Positions 29,883 to 37,409 of a DNA stretch of 39,792 nt are shown here, one piece after another. The notes under the pieces were generated by a model. It had not been told where the DNA came from and searched no databases. It worked only from the letters and a program-made list of their open reading frames with translations. Position 1 is the stretch's first letter. Each line of letters begins with the position of its first letter. The stretch is from Thermus islandicus DSM 21543 (GTDB lineage: Bacteria > Deinococcota > Deinococci > Deinococcales > Thermaceae). The translations under genes were made by a program, and so were the position numbers. The stretch lies in NCBI RefSeq assembly GCF_000421625.1, contig NZ_ATXJ01000012.1:1-39792 (forward strand). Direction: 5' to 3'.

Positions 29883-31970
29883 CTAGACCGGGCGCAGGTC
29901 CGCGTACCTCAAGGAGAGGCGCTTCAGCCCCACCCCCTCAAAGTGCACGGTCACCTCGTCCCCTGCGGCCGCCACCACGGTGCCCGGGCCAAACCGCGGG
30001 TGGACCACCCTCTCCCCGCCCTTGAAGGCCCCGGGAAGGGGACGGTGGAGGGGTGGGGCGGGCCGCCTCCCGTAGGGGTCGTACACCTCGTAAAGCCCCG
30101 CATCCACCTCCTCCAGAAAGCGGCTTGGCCGCACGGGCTCGAGGCGGCCGTACACCTCCCGTTCCCGGGCGTAGGAGAGGTAGAGGCGCTCCTGGGCCCG
30201 GGTAACGCCCACGTAGAAGAGACGCCGCTCCTCCTCCAGGCCCTCCTGGGTGGAGAGGGAGGAGCGGTGGGGCAGAAGCCCCTCCTCCACGCCCACGAGG
30301 AAGACCACGGGGAACTCCAGCCCCTTGGCGTTGTGCAGGGTCATGAGGGCCACCCCGCCCTGGGCCTGAGCGGGCTCCTCGGCCCGGGCGGTGAGGGCCA
30401 CCTTGTCCAGGAAGTCGGCGAGGCCCTCCGCCTCCCTTGCAGCCCTGAGAAGCTCCTCCACGTTCTCCAGGCGGTCTTCGGCGTCCTCGGGGTAGGCCTC
30501 CTTCAGGTAGGCGGGGTAGTCGGTGGCGGAAAGGAGGTGGCGGAAGAAGTCCTCCGCGGGCGCAAAGGCCAGGTCCCTGAGCTCCTCCATGAGGGCCAGA
30601 AAGTGCCGCACGGGCTCGGGGCGGGGAAGGAGGCTCGAGGCCACCTTCAGGGCCTCAAAGAGGGGAAGGCCCCGCTCCTGGGCTATGGACTGGATCTTCT
30701 CCAGAGTTGCTGGCCCGATCCCCCTTGGGGGCGTGTTCAGAACCCGCTTTAGGCTCACCGCATCCAGGGGGTTCAAGCTCAAGCGGGCATAGGCCAGGAG
30801 GTCCTTCACCTCGGCCCGCTCAAAGAAGCCCACGCCGCCCACCACCCGGACCGGGATGCCCCGGCCGGCCAGGGCCTGCTCCAGGAGGCGGCTTTGGGCG
30901 TTGGTGCGGTAGAGGACCGCCACCCGGTCAAAGGGGGGGCCCAGCCGCAGAACCTCCTCGGCCACGAAGCGGGCCTCCTCCCGGGCGTCTTCGGCCCGGT
31001 AGAGGCGCACGGGCTCCCCGCCCCGCTTCACCGGGCGCAGGCTCTTCTCCAGGCGCAGGGCGTTTCTCGCGATGACGGCGTTGGCCAAGCGGAGGATGGC
31101 CTCGGTGGAGCGGTAGTTCTCCTCCAGGCGGTAGACCTTGGCCTCAGGGTAGTCCCGGGTGAAGTCCAGGATGTTCCTGATGTCCGCCGCCCGAAAGGAG
31201 TAGATCCCCTGGTCCGGGTCCCCCACGGCCATGAGGTTGGCCTCCTCCCCCGCGAGGAGCCGGGTGAGGCGGTACTGCACCGGGTTCGTGTCCTGGTACT
31301 CGTCCACGTGGATGAAGCGGGCCCGCTTCCTCACCCGCCTCAGGACCTCGAGGTCCTCCTCCAGAAGCCTCAAGGCGCGGAGGAGGATGTCCCCGAAGTC
31401 CAGGGCCCCTTGCGCCTCGAGGGCCTCCTGATAGCGGTAGAGGACATCCTGAAGCCTCCCCCGGGAAAGGCCAGCGTAAAAATCGGGAAGCTCGGCCAGC
31501 AGGCTCTCCGGGGCCACCCCCTGGTTCTTGGCGCGGTCCAGAAGGCTCTTGATGGGTCCGGGCTTGGCAGAGAGGCCAAGCTCCTTAAGGACCTCCTTGA
31601 GGAGGGCGGTCTGGTCGTCCTCGTCGTAGACCACGAAGCCCGGCTTCAGGCCCACCCGCTCTCCGTAGACCCGGAGGATCCTTAAGGCGGCGGCGTGGAA
31701 GGTGGAGACCCAGGCCTCCCCTGCCCCCTTCACCAGGGCCTTGAGGCGCTCCCTCATCTCCTGGGCCGCTTTGTTGGTGAAGGTGACCGCCAGGATCTCC
31801 GAGGGGAAAACCCCCCTGGAGGCCACGAGGTAGGCCACCCGGTGAACCACGGTCCGGGTCTTGCCGCTGCCCGCCCCGGCCACCACCAAGGCGGGTCCTT
31901 CAAAGTGGAGGACCGCCTGGCGCTGGGCCTCGTTCAGGGAGGAAAGGAGGGCTTCGGGATCGCGACCCAC
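29883..31970 (-). CDS. uvrD: UvrD/PcrA-family superfamily 1 DNA helicase
   Basis: A 695-aa ATP-dependent 3'-5' helicase used in nucleotide excision and mismatch repair. The Q motif LNEAQRQAV is followed by Walker A AGAGSGKT at residues 31-38. Motif II reads IHVDEYQDTN, motif III GDPDQGIYSFRAA, motif IV area YRLEENYRS, motif V VALMTLHNAKGLEFPVVFLVG and motif VI YVGVTRAQERLYL. The C-terminus carries a Tudor-like segment (GERVVHPRFGPGTVVAAAGDEVTVHFEG). The GTG at 31970 lies 6 nt after a TAGACT box. Confidence 0.96.
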   Translation of the reverse strand: MGRDPEALLSSLNEAQRQAVLHFEGPALVVAGAGSGKTRTVVHRVAYLVASRGVFPSEILAVTFTNKAAQEMRERLKALVKGAGEAWVSTFHAAALRILRVYGERVGLKPGFVVYDEDDQTALLKEVLKELGLSAKPGPIKSLLDRAKNQGVAPESLLAELPDFYAGLSRGRLQDVLYRYQEALEAQGALDFGDILLRALRLLEEDLEVLRRVRKRARFIHVDEYQDTNPVQYRLTRLLAGEEANLMAVGDPDQGIYSFRAADIRNILDFTRDYPEAKVYRLEENYRSTEAILRLANAVIARNALRLEKSLRPVKRGGEPVRLYRAEDAREEARFVAEEVLRLGPPFDRVAVLYRTNAQSRLLEQALAGRGIPVRVVGGVGFFERAEVKDLLAYARLSLNPLDAVSLKRVLNTPPRGIGPATLEKIQSIAQERGLPLFEALKVASSLLPRPEPVRHFLALMEELRDLAFAPAEDFFRHLLSATDYPAYLKEAYPEDAEDRLENVEELLRAAREAEGLADFLDKVALTARAEEPAQAQGGVALMTLHNAKGLEFPVVFLVGVEEGLLPHRSSLSTQEGLEEERRLFYVGVTRAQERLYLSYAREREVYGRLEPVRPSRFLEEVDAGLYEVYDPYGRRPAPPLHRPLPGAFKGGERVVHPRFGPGTVVAAAGDEVTVHFEGVGLKRLSLRYADLRPV

Positions 31971-31976
31971 GGGGTG

Positions 31977-31996
31977 AGTCTACCACGGGGTAGACT
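31977..31996. promoter_or_regulatory. Palindromic divergent -10 boxes of uvrD and the 32004 unit
   Basis: The 18-bp inverted repeat GTCTACC-ACGG-GGTAGAC (31978-31995) contains TAGACT on both strands, at 31982-31977 on minus and 31991-31996 on plus. Each box ends 6 nt (uvrD GTG) or 7 nt (ATG at 32004) before a start codon. No good -35 box is visible on either side. One protein bound to the palindrome could control both directions. Confidence 0.5.
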
Positions 31997-32003
31997 TTAG
32001 GGC

Positions 32004-32090
32004 ATGGGGCCCTGCGCCAAGAAACCCAAAGGGGCTTTATCCGGCCAACGGGAAGCTCGCCTCGCCTCCCCCACCGGGGAACTCCCATGA
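32004..32090 (+). CDS. Possible 28-residue leader ORF coupled to the MBL gene
   Basis: ATG at 32004 opens a 28-codon frame (MGPCAKKPKGALSGQREARL and eight more residues). It ends with TGA at 32088-32090, overlapping the ATG of the next gene by 4 nt. The TAGACT box ends 7 nt before the start. No family is recognisable. It may be a coupling or regulatory leader peptide, or chance. Confidence 0.4.
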   Translation: MGPCAKKPKGALSGQREARLASPTGELP

Positions 32091-33040
32091 AGGAGCTTCT
32101 TCCGGGCGTGTACCGCCTGCCCGTTCCCATCCCCTACCCCCTGAAGACGGTGAACCTCTACCTCCTCAAGGGCAACGGGGAGGTGGCCTTGGTGGACACC
32201 GCCCTGGGCACGCGCGCCGCCCGGGGGACCTTGGAGCTTTCCCTGGCGGAGCTCGGCCTTTGCTTTCAGGACGTGAGGGTTGTCCTCCTCACCCACCACC
32301 ACCCCGACCACTACGGCCTTGCCGGCTTTTTTGAGGGGCTCGGAGCCCGGGTCTTTCTGCACGAGGAGGAGCTTTCCCGGGGCCACCGCTTCTGGCGTGA
32401 ACCCCAGGCTTTTGAAGAGGCCTCCTGGCGGCTCTTTTTGGATCACGGTACCCCTAAGGAAGCCCTGGAGGGGATCCGGGAGGTGATGGCGGCCACCCGG
32501 GAACGGATCCATCCCCCGGAAAATCCCATTCCCTTAAGGGACGGAGAGGTTCTGGAGGTGGCGGGAAAGCGGCTTCGGGCCGTCTGGACCCCGGGGCACG
32601 CCGATGGCCACGTGGCCTTCCTCCTGGAGGAGGAGGGGGTCCTCTTGGCGGGGGATGCCCTCCTGGAGCGGGTCTCCCCCAACGTGGGCCTCTGGGCCTA
32701 CACCCGGGAAAACCCCCTAAAGGACTTCCTCCGTTCCCTGGACCGCCTGGGGGAGCTCCCGGCCAGGGTGGCCCACGCCGGGCACTTCGGCCCCATCCCC
32801 GAGGTAAGGGCCCGGGCGGAGGAGCTCAAGGCCCACCACCAGGAGCGCCTGGAAGCCCTTTTGGCCCTCCTCGAGGCCCCCAAAAGCGCCTGGGAGCTCT
32901 CCTTAATGCTCTTTCCCCAGGAGCTGGACGCCGCGGGGCGCCGCTTCGCCTTCGCCGAAACCCTGGCCCACCTGGAGTACCTGCGCCAGGAGGGGCTTTT
33001 GGGGCGGGAAGGCCCTCCCTACCGCTACTTCCGCACCTGA
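32087..33040 (+). CDS. Metallo-beta-lactamase-fold hydrolase with C-terminal winged-helix-like domain
   Basis: A 317-aa protein. The metal motif HHHPDH is at residues 70-75 (H70-x-H72-x-D74-H75). Further ligands are in VWTPGHADGHVAFLL, LLAGDALLERV and VAHAGHFGPI. The C-terminal ~80 residues (HHQERLEALLALLEAPKSAWELSLMLF and the following helices) look like the winged-helix end of LACTB2/hydroxyacylglutathione-hydrolase-like proteins. The substrate may be a thioester, lactone or RNA and cannot be told. The start overlaps the 28-codon ORF (ATGA). Confidence 0.9.
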   Translation: MKELLPGVYRLPVPIPYPLKTVNLYLLKGNGEVALVDTALGTRAARGTLELSLAELGLCFQDVRVVLLTHHHPDHYGLAGFFEGLGARVFLHEEELSRGHRFWREPQAFEEASWRLFLDHGTPKEALEGIREVMAATRERIHPPENPIPLRDGEVLEVAGKRLRAVWTPGHADGHVAFLLEEEGVLLAGDALLERVSPNVGLWAYTRENPLKDFLRSLDRLGELPARVAHAGHFGPIPEVRARAEELKAHHQERLEALLALLEAPKSAWELSLMLFPQELDAAGRRFAFAETLAHLEYLRQEGLLGREGPPYRYFRT

Positions 33041-33086
33041 GGGCCCTCGGGCTAAGGGGGTGGGCACGCGGCGCGGTTGGAGGTAA

Positions 33087-33131
33087 GGCAGACCCGGGAA
33101 AGCCCCGGCCCCCAAGGGGTCCCGGGCTGCC
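33087..33131. other. Long imperfect inverted repeat after the MBL gene
   Basis: GGCAG-a-CCCGGGA (33087-33099) pairs with TCCCGGG-CTGCC (33120-33131): 12 pairs with one bulged A. Within the 20-nt loop CCCC/GGGG can pair again. It begins 47 nt after the gene stop. No T-run follows in either direction. It may be an mRNA 3'-end stabiliser or part of a small structured RNA. Confidence 0.5.
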
Positions 33132-33200
33132 AGGGGGTGCTGAAAGTGGGCTCCCAGCTGGAGGAGGAAGGCTAGGGCCTCCTCCCCCCCGGCGGACCTT

Positions 33201-33237
33201 TACAATACCAGACTCACATGTTTTGATTATGACAAAA
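33201..33237 (+). promoter_or_regulatory. -10 box and AT-rich inverted repeat before the DUF2267 gene
   Basis: TACAAT (33201-33206) is a good -10 box without an obvious -35. Downstream TTTTG-N7-CAAAA (33221-33237) forms an inverted repeat in a patch much richer in A+T than its surroundings. AAAGGAGGT follows, 5 nt before the ATG. The repeat could be an operator. Confidence 0.45.
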
Positions 33238-33248
33238 GGAGGTGGGAT

Positions 33249-33452
33249 ATGAGCGCCACCGGCCTCGAGGTGTTTGACCGGACGCTCCACAAGACCCACA
33301 CCTGGCTCAAGGAGATTATGGGGGAGCTGGGCACCGAGGACCGCCACCGGGCCTACATGGCCTTGAGGGCCGTGCTTCACGCTCTTAGAGACCGCCTCAC
33401 CGTGGAAGAGGTGGCCCAGCTGGGGGCTGAGCTACCCATGCGCTTTGGTTGA
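33249..33452 (+). CDS. DUF2267-like protein, N-terminal half only
   Basis: A 67-aa product matching the first half of DUF2267 proteins (usually about 130-150 aa): SATGLEVFDRTLHKTHTWLKE, then EDRHRAYMALRAVLHALRDRLTVEEVAQLGAELPM. The frame then stops after RFG, where family members continue into a second similar helical half. I found no continuation in other frames before the next gene at 33478. It is either a truncated remnant or a working half-size protein. The strong Shine-Dalgarno and promoter box suggest it is still expressed. Codon use is like its neighbours. Confidence 0.7.
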   Translation: MSATGLEVFDRTLHKTHTWLKEIMGELGTEDRHRAYMALRAVLHALRDRLTVEEVAQLGAELPMRFG

Positions 33453-33477
33453 CCAGGCCGTTAGGCGGGCTTAGGCC

Positions 33478-34353
33478 TCAGTCCAGGACAAAGCGGTCCT
33501 CGGTCTCGTGCAGGCGCACGCGGTGGACGATGCGCTGGTCCTGGCCGCTTTGGCCATCCGTCATGGCCACCACGGTCACGTAGGGGCGCAAGGGACTCTT
33601 CAGCACCTTTTTGGTGAGGGTCTCCTCCACCTGGAAGATCCCGGCCGAGTTATTCATGAGGACCTGGATCTCCACCGGGTACTTGTCCCCCTTGAGGATG
33701 CGCACCTCGTCCACCGCCAGGGCGCTGATGGAGTGGATGTCTATGCTCCCGAGGGCGAAGGCCTTCCGACCTCGGCCCTTGGTGATGTCGGTGCCGTCGG
33801 CCACGGCGGTGACGCCCGCCTCGAGGGTGAGGGGCTCGGGCTCGAGGTCGTGGCTATAGATCCCGTGGAGGATGAGGGCCCGAAGGGCGGTGCGCTGCTC
33901 GGGATCGGGGTAGAGCTTCTCCAGGATGCGGTTCAGGATGGGCAGGGCCAGGGCCACGCCAAAGGCCTCGTGAAGGTAGCGGTGCACCTGGTTGCCCAGG
34001 TCGTGGAGCATGGTGGAGAGGAGGACCACCACGTAGGCGTCCTCCAGCTCCCCTGCCCCCGACTCCACCGTGTCCAGCCGGACCCCCGCCTCGGCCAAAA
34101 GGCCCAGAATGGCCACCCCCGCCGCCCCCGTGAGGAGGGCGTGAACCCGGCCGTGGTCGTTGTAGCCCAGCTTGCGCATGGTGAGGTAGTTGGCCATGTT
34201 CCACCCGGAGCGGGCCTCGGGGTCTTGGATGAGAAGCTCATAGGCCTTGAGGGCCCTAGGAAAGGCTTTGAGGCGCTCCCTTATGGCCTGGTCGGCCTCC
34301 GCGTAGAGCTTGGCCTTGGGGCTAGCTACGTGGACGATGCGCTCTTCCGCCAT
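33478..34353 (-). CDS. HD-domain phosphohydrolase
   Basis: A 291-aa metal-dependent phosphohydrolase. His67 and His71 lie in NDHGRVHALL, and the HD pair is His117-Asp118 in STMLHDLGNQVHRYLHE. A further ligand region is LILHGIYSHDLEP and GVTAVADGTDITKGRGR. The C-terminal ~90 residues form a separate beta-rich region of unknown role. The ATG at 34353 is preferred over a TTG 6 nt upstream. Substrates of this family are often nucleotides, but this one is not known. Confidence 0.88.
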   Translation of the reverse strand: MAEERIVHVASPKAKLYAEADQAIRERLKAFPRALKAYELLIQDPEARSGWNMANYLTMRKLGYNDHGRVHALLTGAAGVAILGLLAEAGVRLDTVESGAGELEDAYVVVLLSTMLHDLGNQVHRYLHEAFGVALALPILNRILEKLYPDPEQRTALRALILHGIYSHDLEPEPLTLEAGVTAVADGTDITKGRGRKAFALGSIDIHSISALAVDEVRILKGDKYPVEIQVLMNNSAGIFQVEETLTKKVLKSPLRPYVTVVAMTDGQSGQDQRIVHRVRLHETEDRFVLD

Positions 34354-34524
34354 GGGCAATCCCTACCTTACCTCAGGCCGCCCACAAGAAGGGGCACCTG
34401 AGCCACCCCAAGGGCCGGCGAGGCCAAACCCCTCCTAGGACGCCCCCGGATCCGCCAAGGGAAGGAACCCGAGGGGAAAATCCCCGTGAGGTTTTTCCCA
34501 GGCAGGAACCCAAAGCAAAGGGGA

Positions 34525-35346
34525 TCACTCCCCCTTGAAGTTGGGAGGGCGCTTCTCCAGGAAGGCCCGCACCCCCTCCTTCATGTCCTCCGTGGCCGCA
34601 GCGTAGCCGAAGAGGTCGGCCTCAATCTCCAGGGCCTCGGCCAGGTCCACCCCCTCCCCCCGGACCACGCTCTCCTTGGCCAGGGCCAGGGCCACGGGGC
34701 CGTTCTTGAGGATCTGGCGGGCAAGCCTCTTGGCCTCCTCCAGGGCGTTCTCCGCCACCCGGTTCACGAGCCCGAGGAAGAGGGCCTCCTCCGCGTCCAC
34801 GTGCCGGCCGGTAAAGATGAGGTCCAGGGCCCGCCCCCGGCCGATGAGGCGGGGCAGGCGCTGGGTGCCGCCAAAGCCGGGGATCAGGCCCAGGCCCACC
34901 TCGGGGAGGCCGAGCCTGGCCCCCTTGGCGGCCACCCGGAGATCGCACGCCAAGGCGAGCTCCAGCCCTCCCCCGAGGGCGTAGCCGTGGATGGCGGCGA
35001 TGGTGGGGATGGGCAGGGCGGCGATCTCGGCGAAGACCTGCTGCCCCAAGAGGGCGTACTCCCGGGCGGCGAAGGGATCCTTCAGGGCGGCGATCTCCTT
35101 GAGGTCTGCCCCCGCGGCGAAGGCCTTCCCCTCCCCAGTGAAGATGGCCACCCGGGCCTCCGGATCCTGATGGATGACCTCGGCCACCTGGGCGAGCTCC
35201 TGAAGGAGGTCCTGGGAAAGGGCATTTAGGGCCTGGGGCCGCCTCAGGGTCACCAGGGCGATGCCTTCCTCCACCTCGTAGGCGAGGTGGGTAAACTCGG
35301 GGATCTCCAGGACAAACTCGTGCTCGTGGGCGTCTTCCTGCGGCAT
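34525..35346 (-). CDS. Enoyl-CoA hydratase/isomerase
   Basis: A 273-aa crotonase-fold enzyme of fatty-acid or aromatic-acid degradation. The oxyanion-hole segments are FAAGADLKE and HGYALGGGLELALACDLR, and the glutamate segment is LGLPEVGLGLIPGFGGTQRLPR, with both catalytic-type Glu residues present. There are about 15 extra acidic and His-rich residues at the N-terminus (MPQEDAHEHEF). The ATG lies 1 nt after the deoD stop. The next 171 nt (34354-34524) hold no gene. It may act in the same degradation as the acyl-CoA ligase at 17457, but no linkage is visible. Confidence 0.93.
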   Translation of the reverse strand: MPQEDAHEHEFVLEIPEFTHLAYEVEEGIALVTLRRPQALNALSQDLLQELAQVAEVIHQDPEARVAIFTGEGKAFAAGADLKEIAALKDPFAAREYALLGQQVFAEIAALPIPTIAAIHGYALGGGLELALACDLRVAAKGARLGLPEVGLGLIPGFGGTQRLPRLIGRGRALDLIFTGRHVDAEEALFLGLVNRVAENALEEAKRLARQILKNGPVALALAKESVVRGEGVDLAEALEIEADLFGYAAATEDMKEGVRAFLEKRPPNFKGE

Positions 35347-35347
35347 C

Positions 35348-36055
35348 TCAGACCTCCAGAAGGGCCCTCAGGGCCACCTCCACCATACGCCGAACCCCCT
35401 CCAGGAGTACCCCCTCCGGGGCGAGCTCCGGGTCGCCGATGCGGTTGGAGACCGCCAGGATGGCCCCCGTCCGCACCCCCCGCATCCTGCCCAGGAGGAA
35501 GAGGGCGCTGGCCTCCATCTCAAAGGCCAAGACCCCAAGGCGGCTCCACACCCTGGCCTCCTCAGGGGTGGTGGCGTAGAAGGCGTCCTCCGTGACCACG
35601 AGCCCCACGTGGTGGGGGTAACCCAGGACCTCCGCCAGGTTCCACAAGGACCGGAAAAGCCCCGGGTCGGGCACGGGGGCGTAGGGCCGGCCCTCGAGGT
35701 ACTGCCGGGTGGTCCCGTCCAGGGGCACGGCCCCCTGGACGATGACCAGGTCCCCCGGGGCCAGCGCCCCGTCCGCCGCCCCGCAGGTGCCCACCCGGAG
35801 GAGGACCCGGGCCCCGAGCTGGACGAGCTCCTCGGCCACGATGCTCGCCGAGGGCGCCCCCATGCCCGTGGTCTGCACGGAGACGGGCACCCCCTGGAAG
35901 CGGCCGGTGAAGCCGAGGAGCCCCCGGTGGGTGGTATAGGGCACCGGGTCCTCGAGGAAGGTCTTGGCGATCCACTCCGCCCGGCCCGGGTCCCCCGGGA
36001 GGAGCACCCGCTCCGCCACGTCCCCCCGCTTTCCCCGCACGTGGATGGGGCTCAT
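35348..36055 (-). CDS. deoD: Purine nucleoside phosphorylase
   Basis: Cleaves purine nucleosides with phosphate to base and ribose-1-phosphate. The product is 235 aa and is closely similar to the T. thermophilus enzyme. RVLLPGDPGRAEWIA (phosphate site), QTTGMGAPSASIV, RVGTCGAADG and FEMEASALFLLGRM (ribose and base site) are intact. The start overlaps none of its neighbours. A 6-bp inverted repeat at 36058-36079 lies just upstream and might be an operator. It is cotranscribed with the enoyl-CoA hydratase, an unusual pairing. Confidence 0.96.
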   Translation of the reverse strand: MSPIHVRGKRGDVAERVLLPGDPGRAEWIAKTFLEDPVPYTTHRGLLGFTGRFQGVPVSVQTTGMGAPSASIVAEELVQLGARVLLRVGTCGAADGALAPGDLVIVQGAVPLDGTTRQYLEGRPYAPVPDPGLFRSLWNLAEVLGYPHHVGLVVTEDAFYATTPEEARVWSRLGVLAFEMEASALFLLGRMRGVRTGAILAVSNRIGDPELAPEGVLLEGVRRMVEVALRALLEV

Positions 36056-36057
36056 AC

Positions 36058-36079
36058 CGCCTAAAGGATACTATAGGCG
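36058..36079 (-). promoter_or_regulatory. Inverted repeat and possible -10 box before deoD
   Basis: CGCCTA (36058-36063) and TAGGCG (36074-36079) are exact inverted repeats 10 nt apart. Between and across them, TATAGT on the minus strand (36075-36070) could be a -10 box. It overlaps the stop codon of the ABC ATPase gene. No T-run supports a terminator. Confidence 0.35.
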
Positions 36080-36691
36080 CAGGACGCGAAGGCCCTCCAC
36101 AAGGGCTTCGTCGTGGGTGGCCAGGACGAGGGCCGCCCCTACCTCCCGAGAAAGCTCCTTGAGGAGCCCCAGGACCTCCCAGGCCTGGCGGCGGTCCAGG
36201 CTGGCCGTGGGCTCGTCCGCCAGGAGAAGCCGGGGCCTGAGGTAAAGGGCCCGGGCCACGGCCGCCCGCTGGCGCTCCCCCCCAGAGAGGCGCTGGGGAA
36301 GGAAGTGGGCGCGCCCGAGGAGGCCAAGCCGCTCCAGGAGGGCTAGGGCCCTCCCCCGGTCCACCTCCCCGGCCAGGTACCCCGGGGCCAGGACGTTCTC
36401 CAGGGTGGTGAGCTCGGGAAAGAGGAAGTGGTGTTGGAAGACAAGCCCCATAAAGCGCAGGCGCCGCCTGGCCAAAACCCCTTCCGAAAGGTCCCGGATG
36501 GGCGCCCCCTCCCAGTAGACCTCCCCTTCCTGCAGGGGAAGCAGCCCGGCCAGCAGGTGGAGGAGGGTGGTCTTGCCGCTCCCGGAAGGGCCGAGAAGGG
36601 CCAGGGCCTCCCCAGGGCCGAGGGCGAAGGAAACCCCTTGGAAGAGGGGGCCGTTCCCGTAGGAGAAGCCCAAGGCCCGCGCCTCCAGCAC
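36071..36691 (-). CDS. ABC transporter ATPase, LolD/MacB-like, without adjacent permease
   Basis: A 206-aa ATPase. Walker A GPSGSGKTT is at residues 34-42. The segment MGLVFQHHFLFPELTTLENV, the signature LSGGERQRAAVARAL and Walker B LLLADEPTASLD are typical of the LolD/FtsE/MacB type that works with FtsX-like permeases. No permease is next to it. The GTG at 36691 was chosen; a GTG three codons upstream (36700) is possible. It is divergent from crp. Confidence 0.88.
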   Translation of the reverse strand: MLEARALGFSYGNGPLFQGVSFALGPGEALALLGPSGSGKTTLLHLLAGLLPLQEGEVYWEGAPIRDLSEGVLARRRLRFMGLVFQHHFLFPELTTLENVLAPGYLAGEVDRGRALALLERLGLLGRAHFLPQRLSGGERQRAAVARALYLRPRLLLADEPTASLDRRQAWEVLGLLKELSREVGAALVLATHDEALVEGLRVLRL

Positions 36692-36712
36692 AGGACCCAC
36701 CCCCCTATCCTC

Positions 36713-36741
36713 TAGGCAAAGGATGAAGGTTCGGTTAGAGT
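36713..36741 (+). promoter_or_regulatory. Promoter of crp-comB, leaderless geometry
   Basis: TAGGCA (36713-36718), a 17-nt spacer and TAGAGT (36736-36741). The -10 box ends 7 nt before the ATG at 36749. This supports that ATG over the in-frame GTG at 36740, which lies inside the -10 box. Confidence 0.6.
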
Positions 36742-36748
36742 GGGGCCG

Positions 36749-37399
36749 ATGGCCCGGAGCCCCCTCTTTGCGCACCTGACCCCCGAGGAGGTGCGGCTGG
36801 CCCGCGCCTACTTCCTGCCCCTCACCTACCCCAAGGGCAAGGCCATCTTCCACCAAGGGGACCTGGGGCAGGCCCTCTACCTGGTGGAGGCCGGCCAGGT
36901 GCGCCTCTACCGCACCCACCTGGGGGGCCAGGAGAAGACCCTAGGCTTCGTGGGACCCGGAGGGGTATTCGGGGAGATGAGCCTCCTGGATGAGGGCGAG
37001 CGAAGCGCCAGCGCCGTGGCCGAGGAGGAAAGCCAGCTTCTCGCCCTCCACCGTGAGGACTACCTGGCCCTCATCCGCCGCCTCCCCCTCGTGGCCCACA
37101 ACCTGGCCCGGCTCCTGGCCCTTCGCCTGCGGGAGGCGGATCTGGAGCTGGACCTCCTGGCCTTTGAGGAGGCGCGCAGCCGCGTGGCCTACGCCCTTCT
37201 CAAGCTCCTCCGGCAGGGAAAGGGACCCCTTCTGAGGCTCCGCCAGCAGGAGCTGGCGGCTCTGGCGGGGACGAGCCGGGAGACGGTCACCCGGGTCCTG
37301 CACGAGCTCAAGGCCCACGGGGCCGTGCGCCTCGCCCCAGGGGAGGTGGAGGTGGTAAGCCCGGGGCTTTTGGAGGAGGTGGCCTTCGGCCTTTTGTGA
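36749..37399 (+). CDS. crp: CRP/FNR-family transcription regulator
   Basis: A 216-aa regulator nearly the same in length and text as the T. thermophilus catabolite activator protein. The cyclic-nucleotide pocket reads [17 protein letters not shown]: Gly75-Glu76 and Arg85-Ser86 match the cAMP-binding GE...RS of E. coli CRP. The long dimer helix covers about 110-138. The C-terminal helix-turn-helix is at about 168-190 ([20 protein letters not shown]). No Cys cluster is present, so it is not FNR-like. It is followed by comB after 10 nt. Confidence 0.93.
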   Translation: MARSPLFAHLTPEEVRLARAYFLPLTYPKGKAIFHQGDLGQALYLVEAGQVRLYRTHLGGQEKTLGFVGPGGVFGEMSLLDEGERSASAVAEEESQLLALHREDYLALIRRLPLVAHNLARLLALRLREADLELDLLAFEEARSRVAYALLKLLRQGKGPLLRLRQQELAALAGTSRETVTRVLHELKAHGAVRLAPGEVEVVSPGLLEEVAFGLL

Positions 37400-37409
37400 A
37401 GGAGGGAGC

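Noticed and set aside
33041-33248. Remnants of the missing DUF2267 half or of another gene in the gap
   Set aside because: Reading the frames gave only short pieces without family resemblance, so only the hairpin and the promoter patch are reported.
34471-34500. GGGGA-TTT-TCCCC hairpin and T-run in the 171-nt gap after the enoyl-CoA hydratase gene
   Set aside because: The stem has only 5 good pairs. The T-run lies on the plus strand, where no gene ends; on the minus strand no T-run follows. I see nothing else convincing in 34354-34524.
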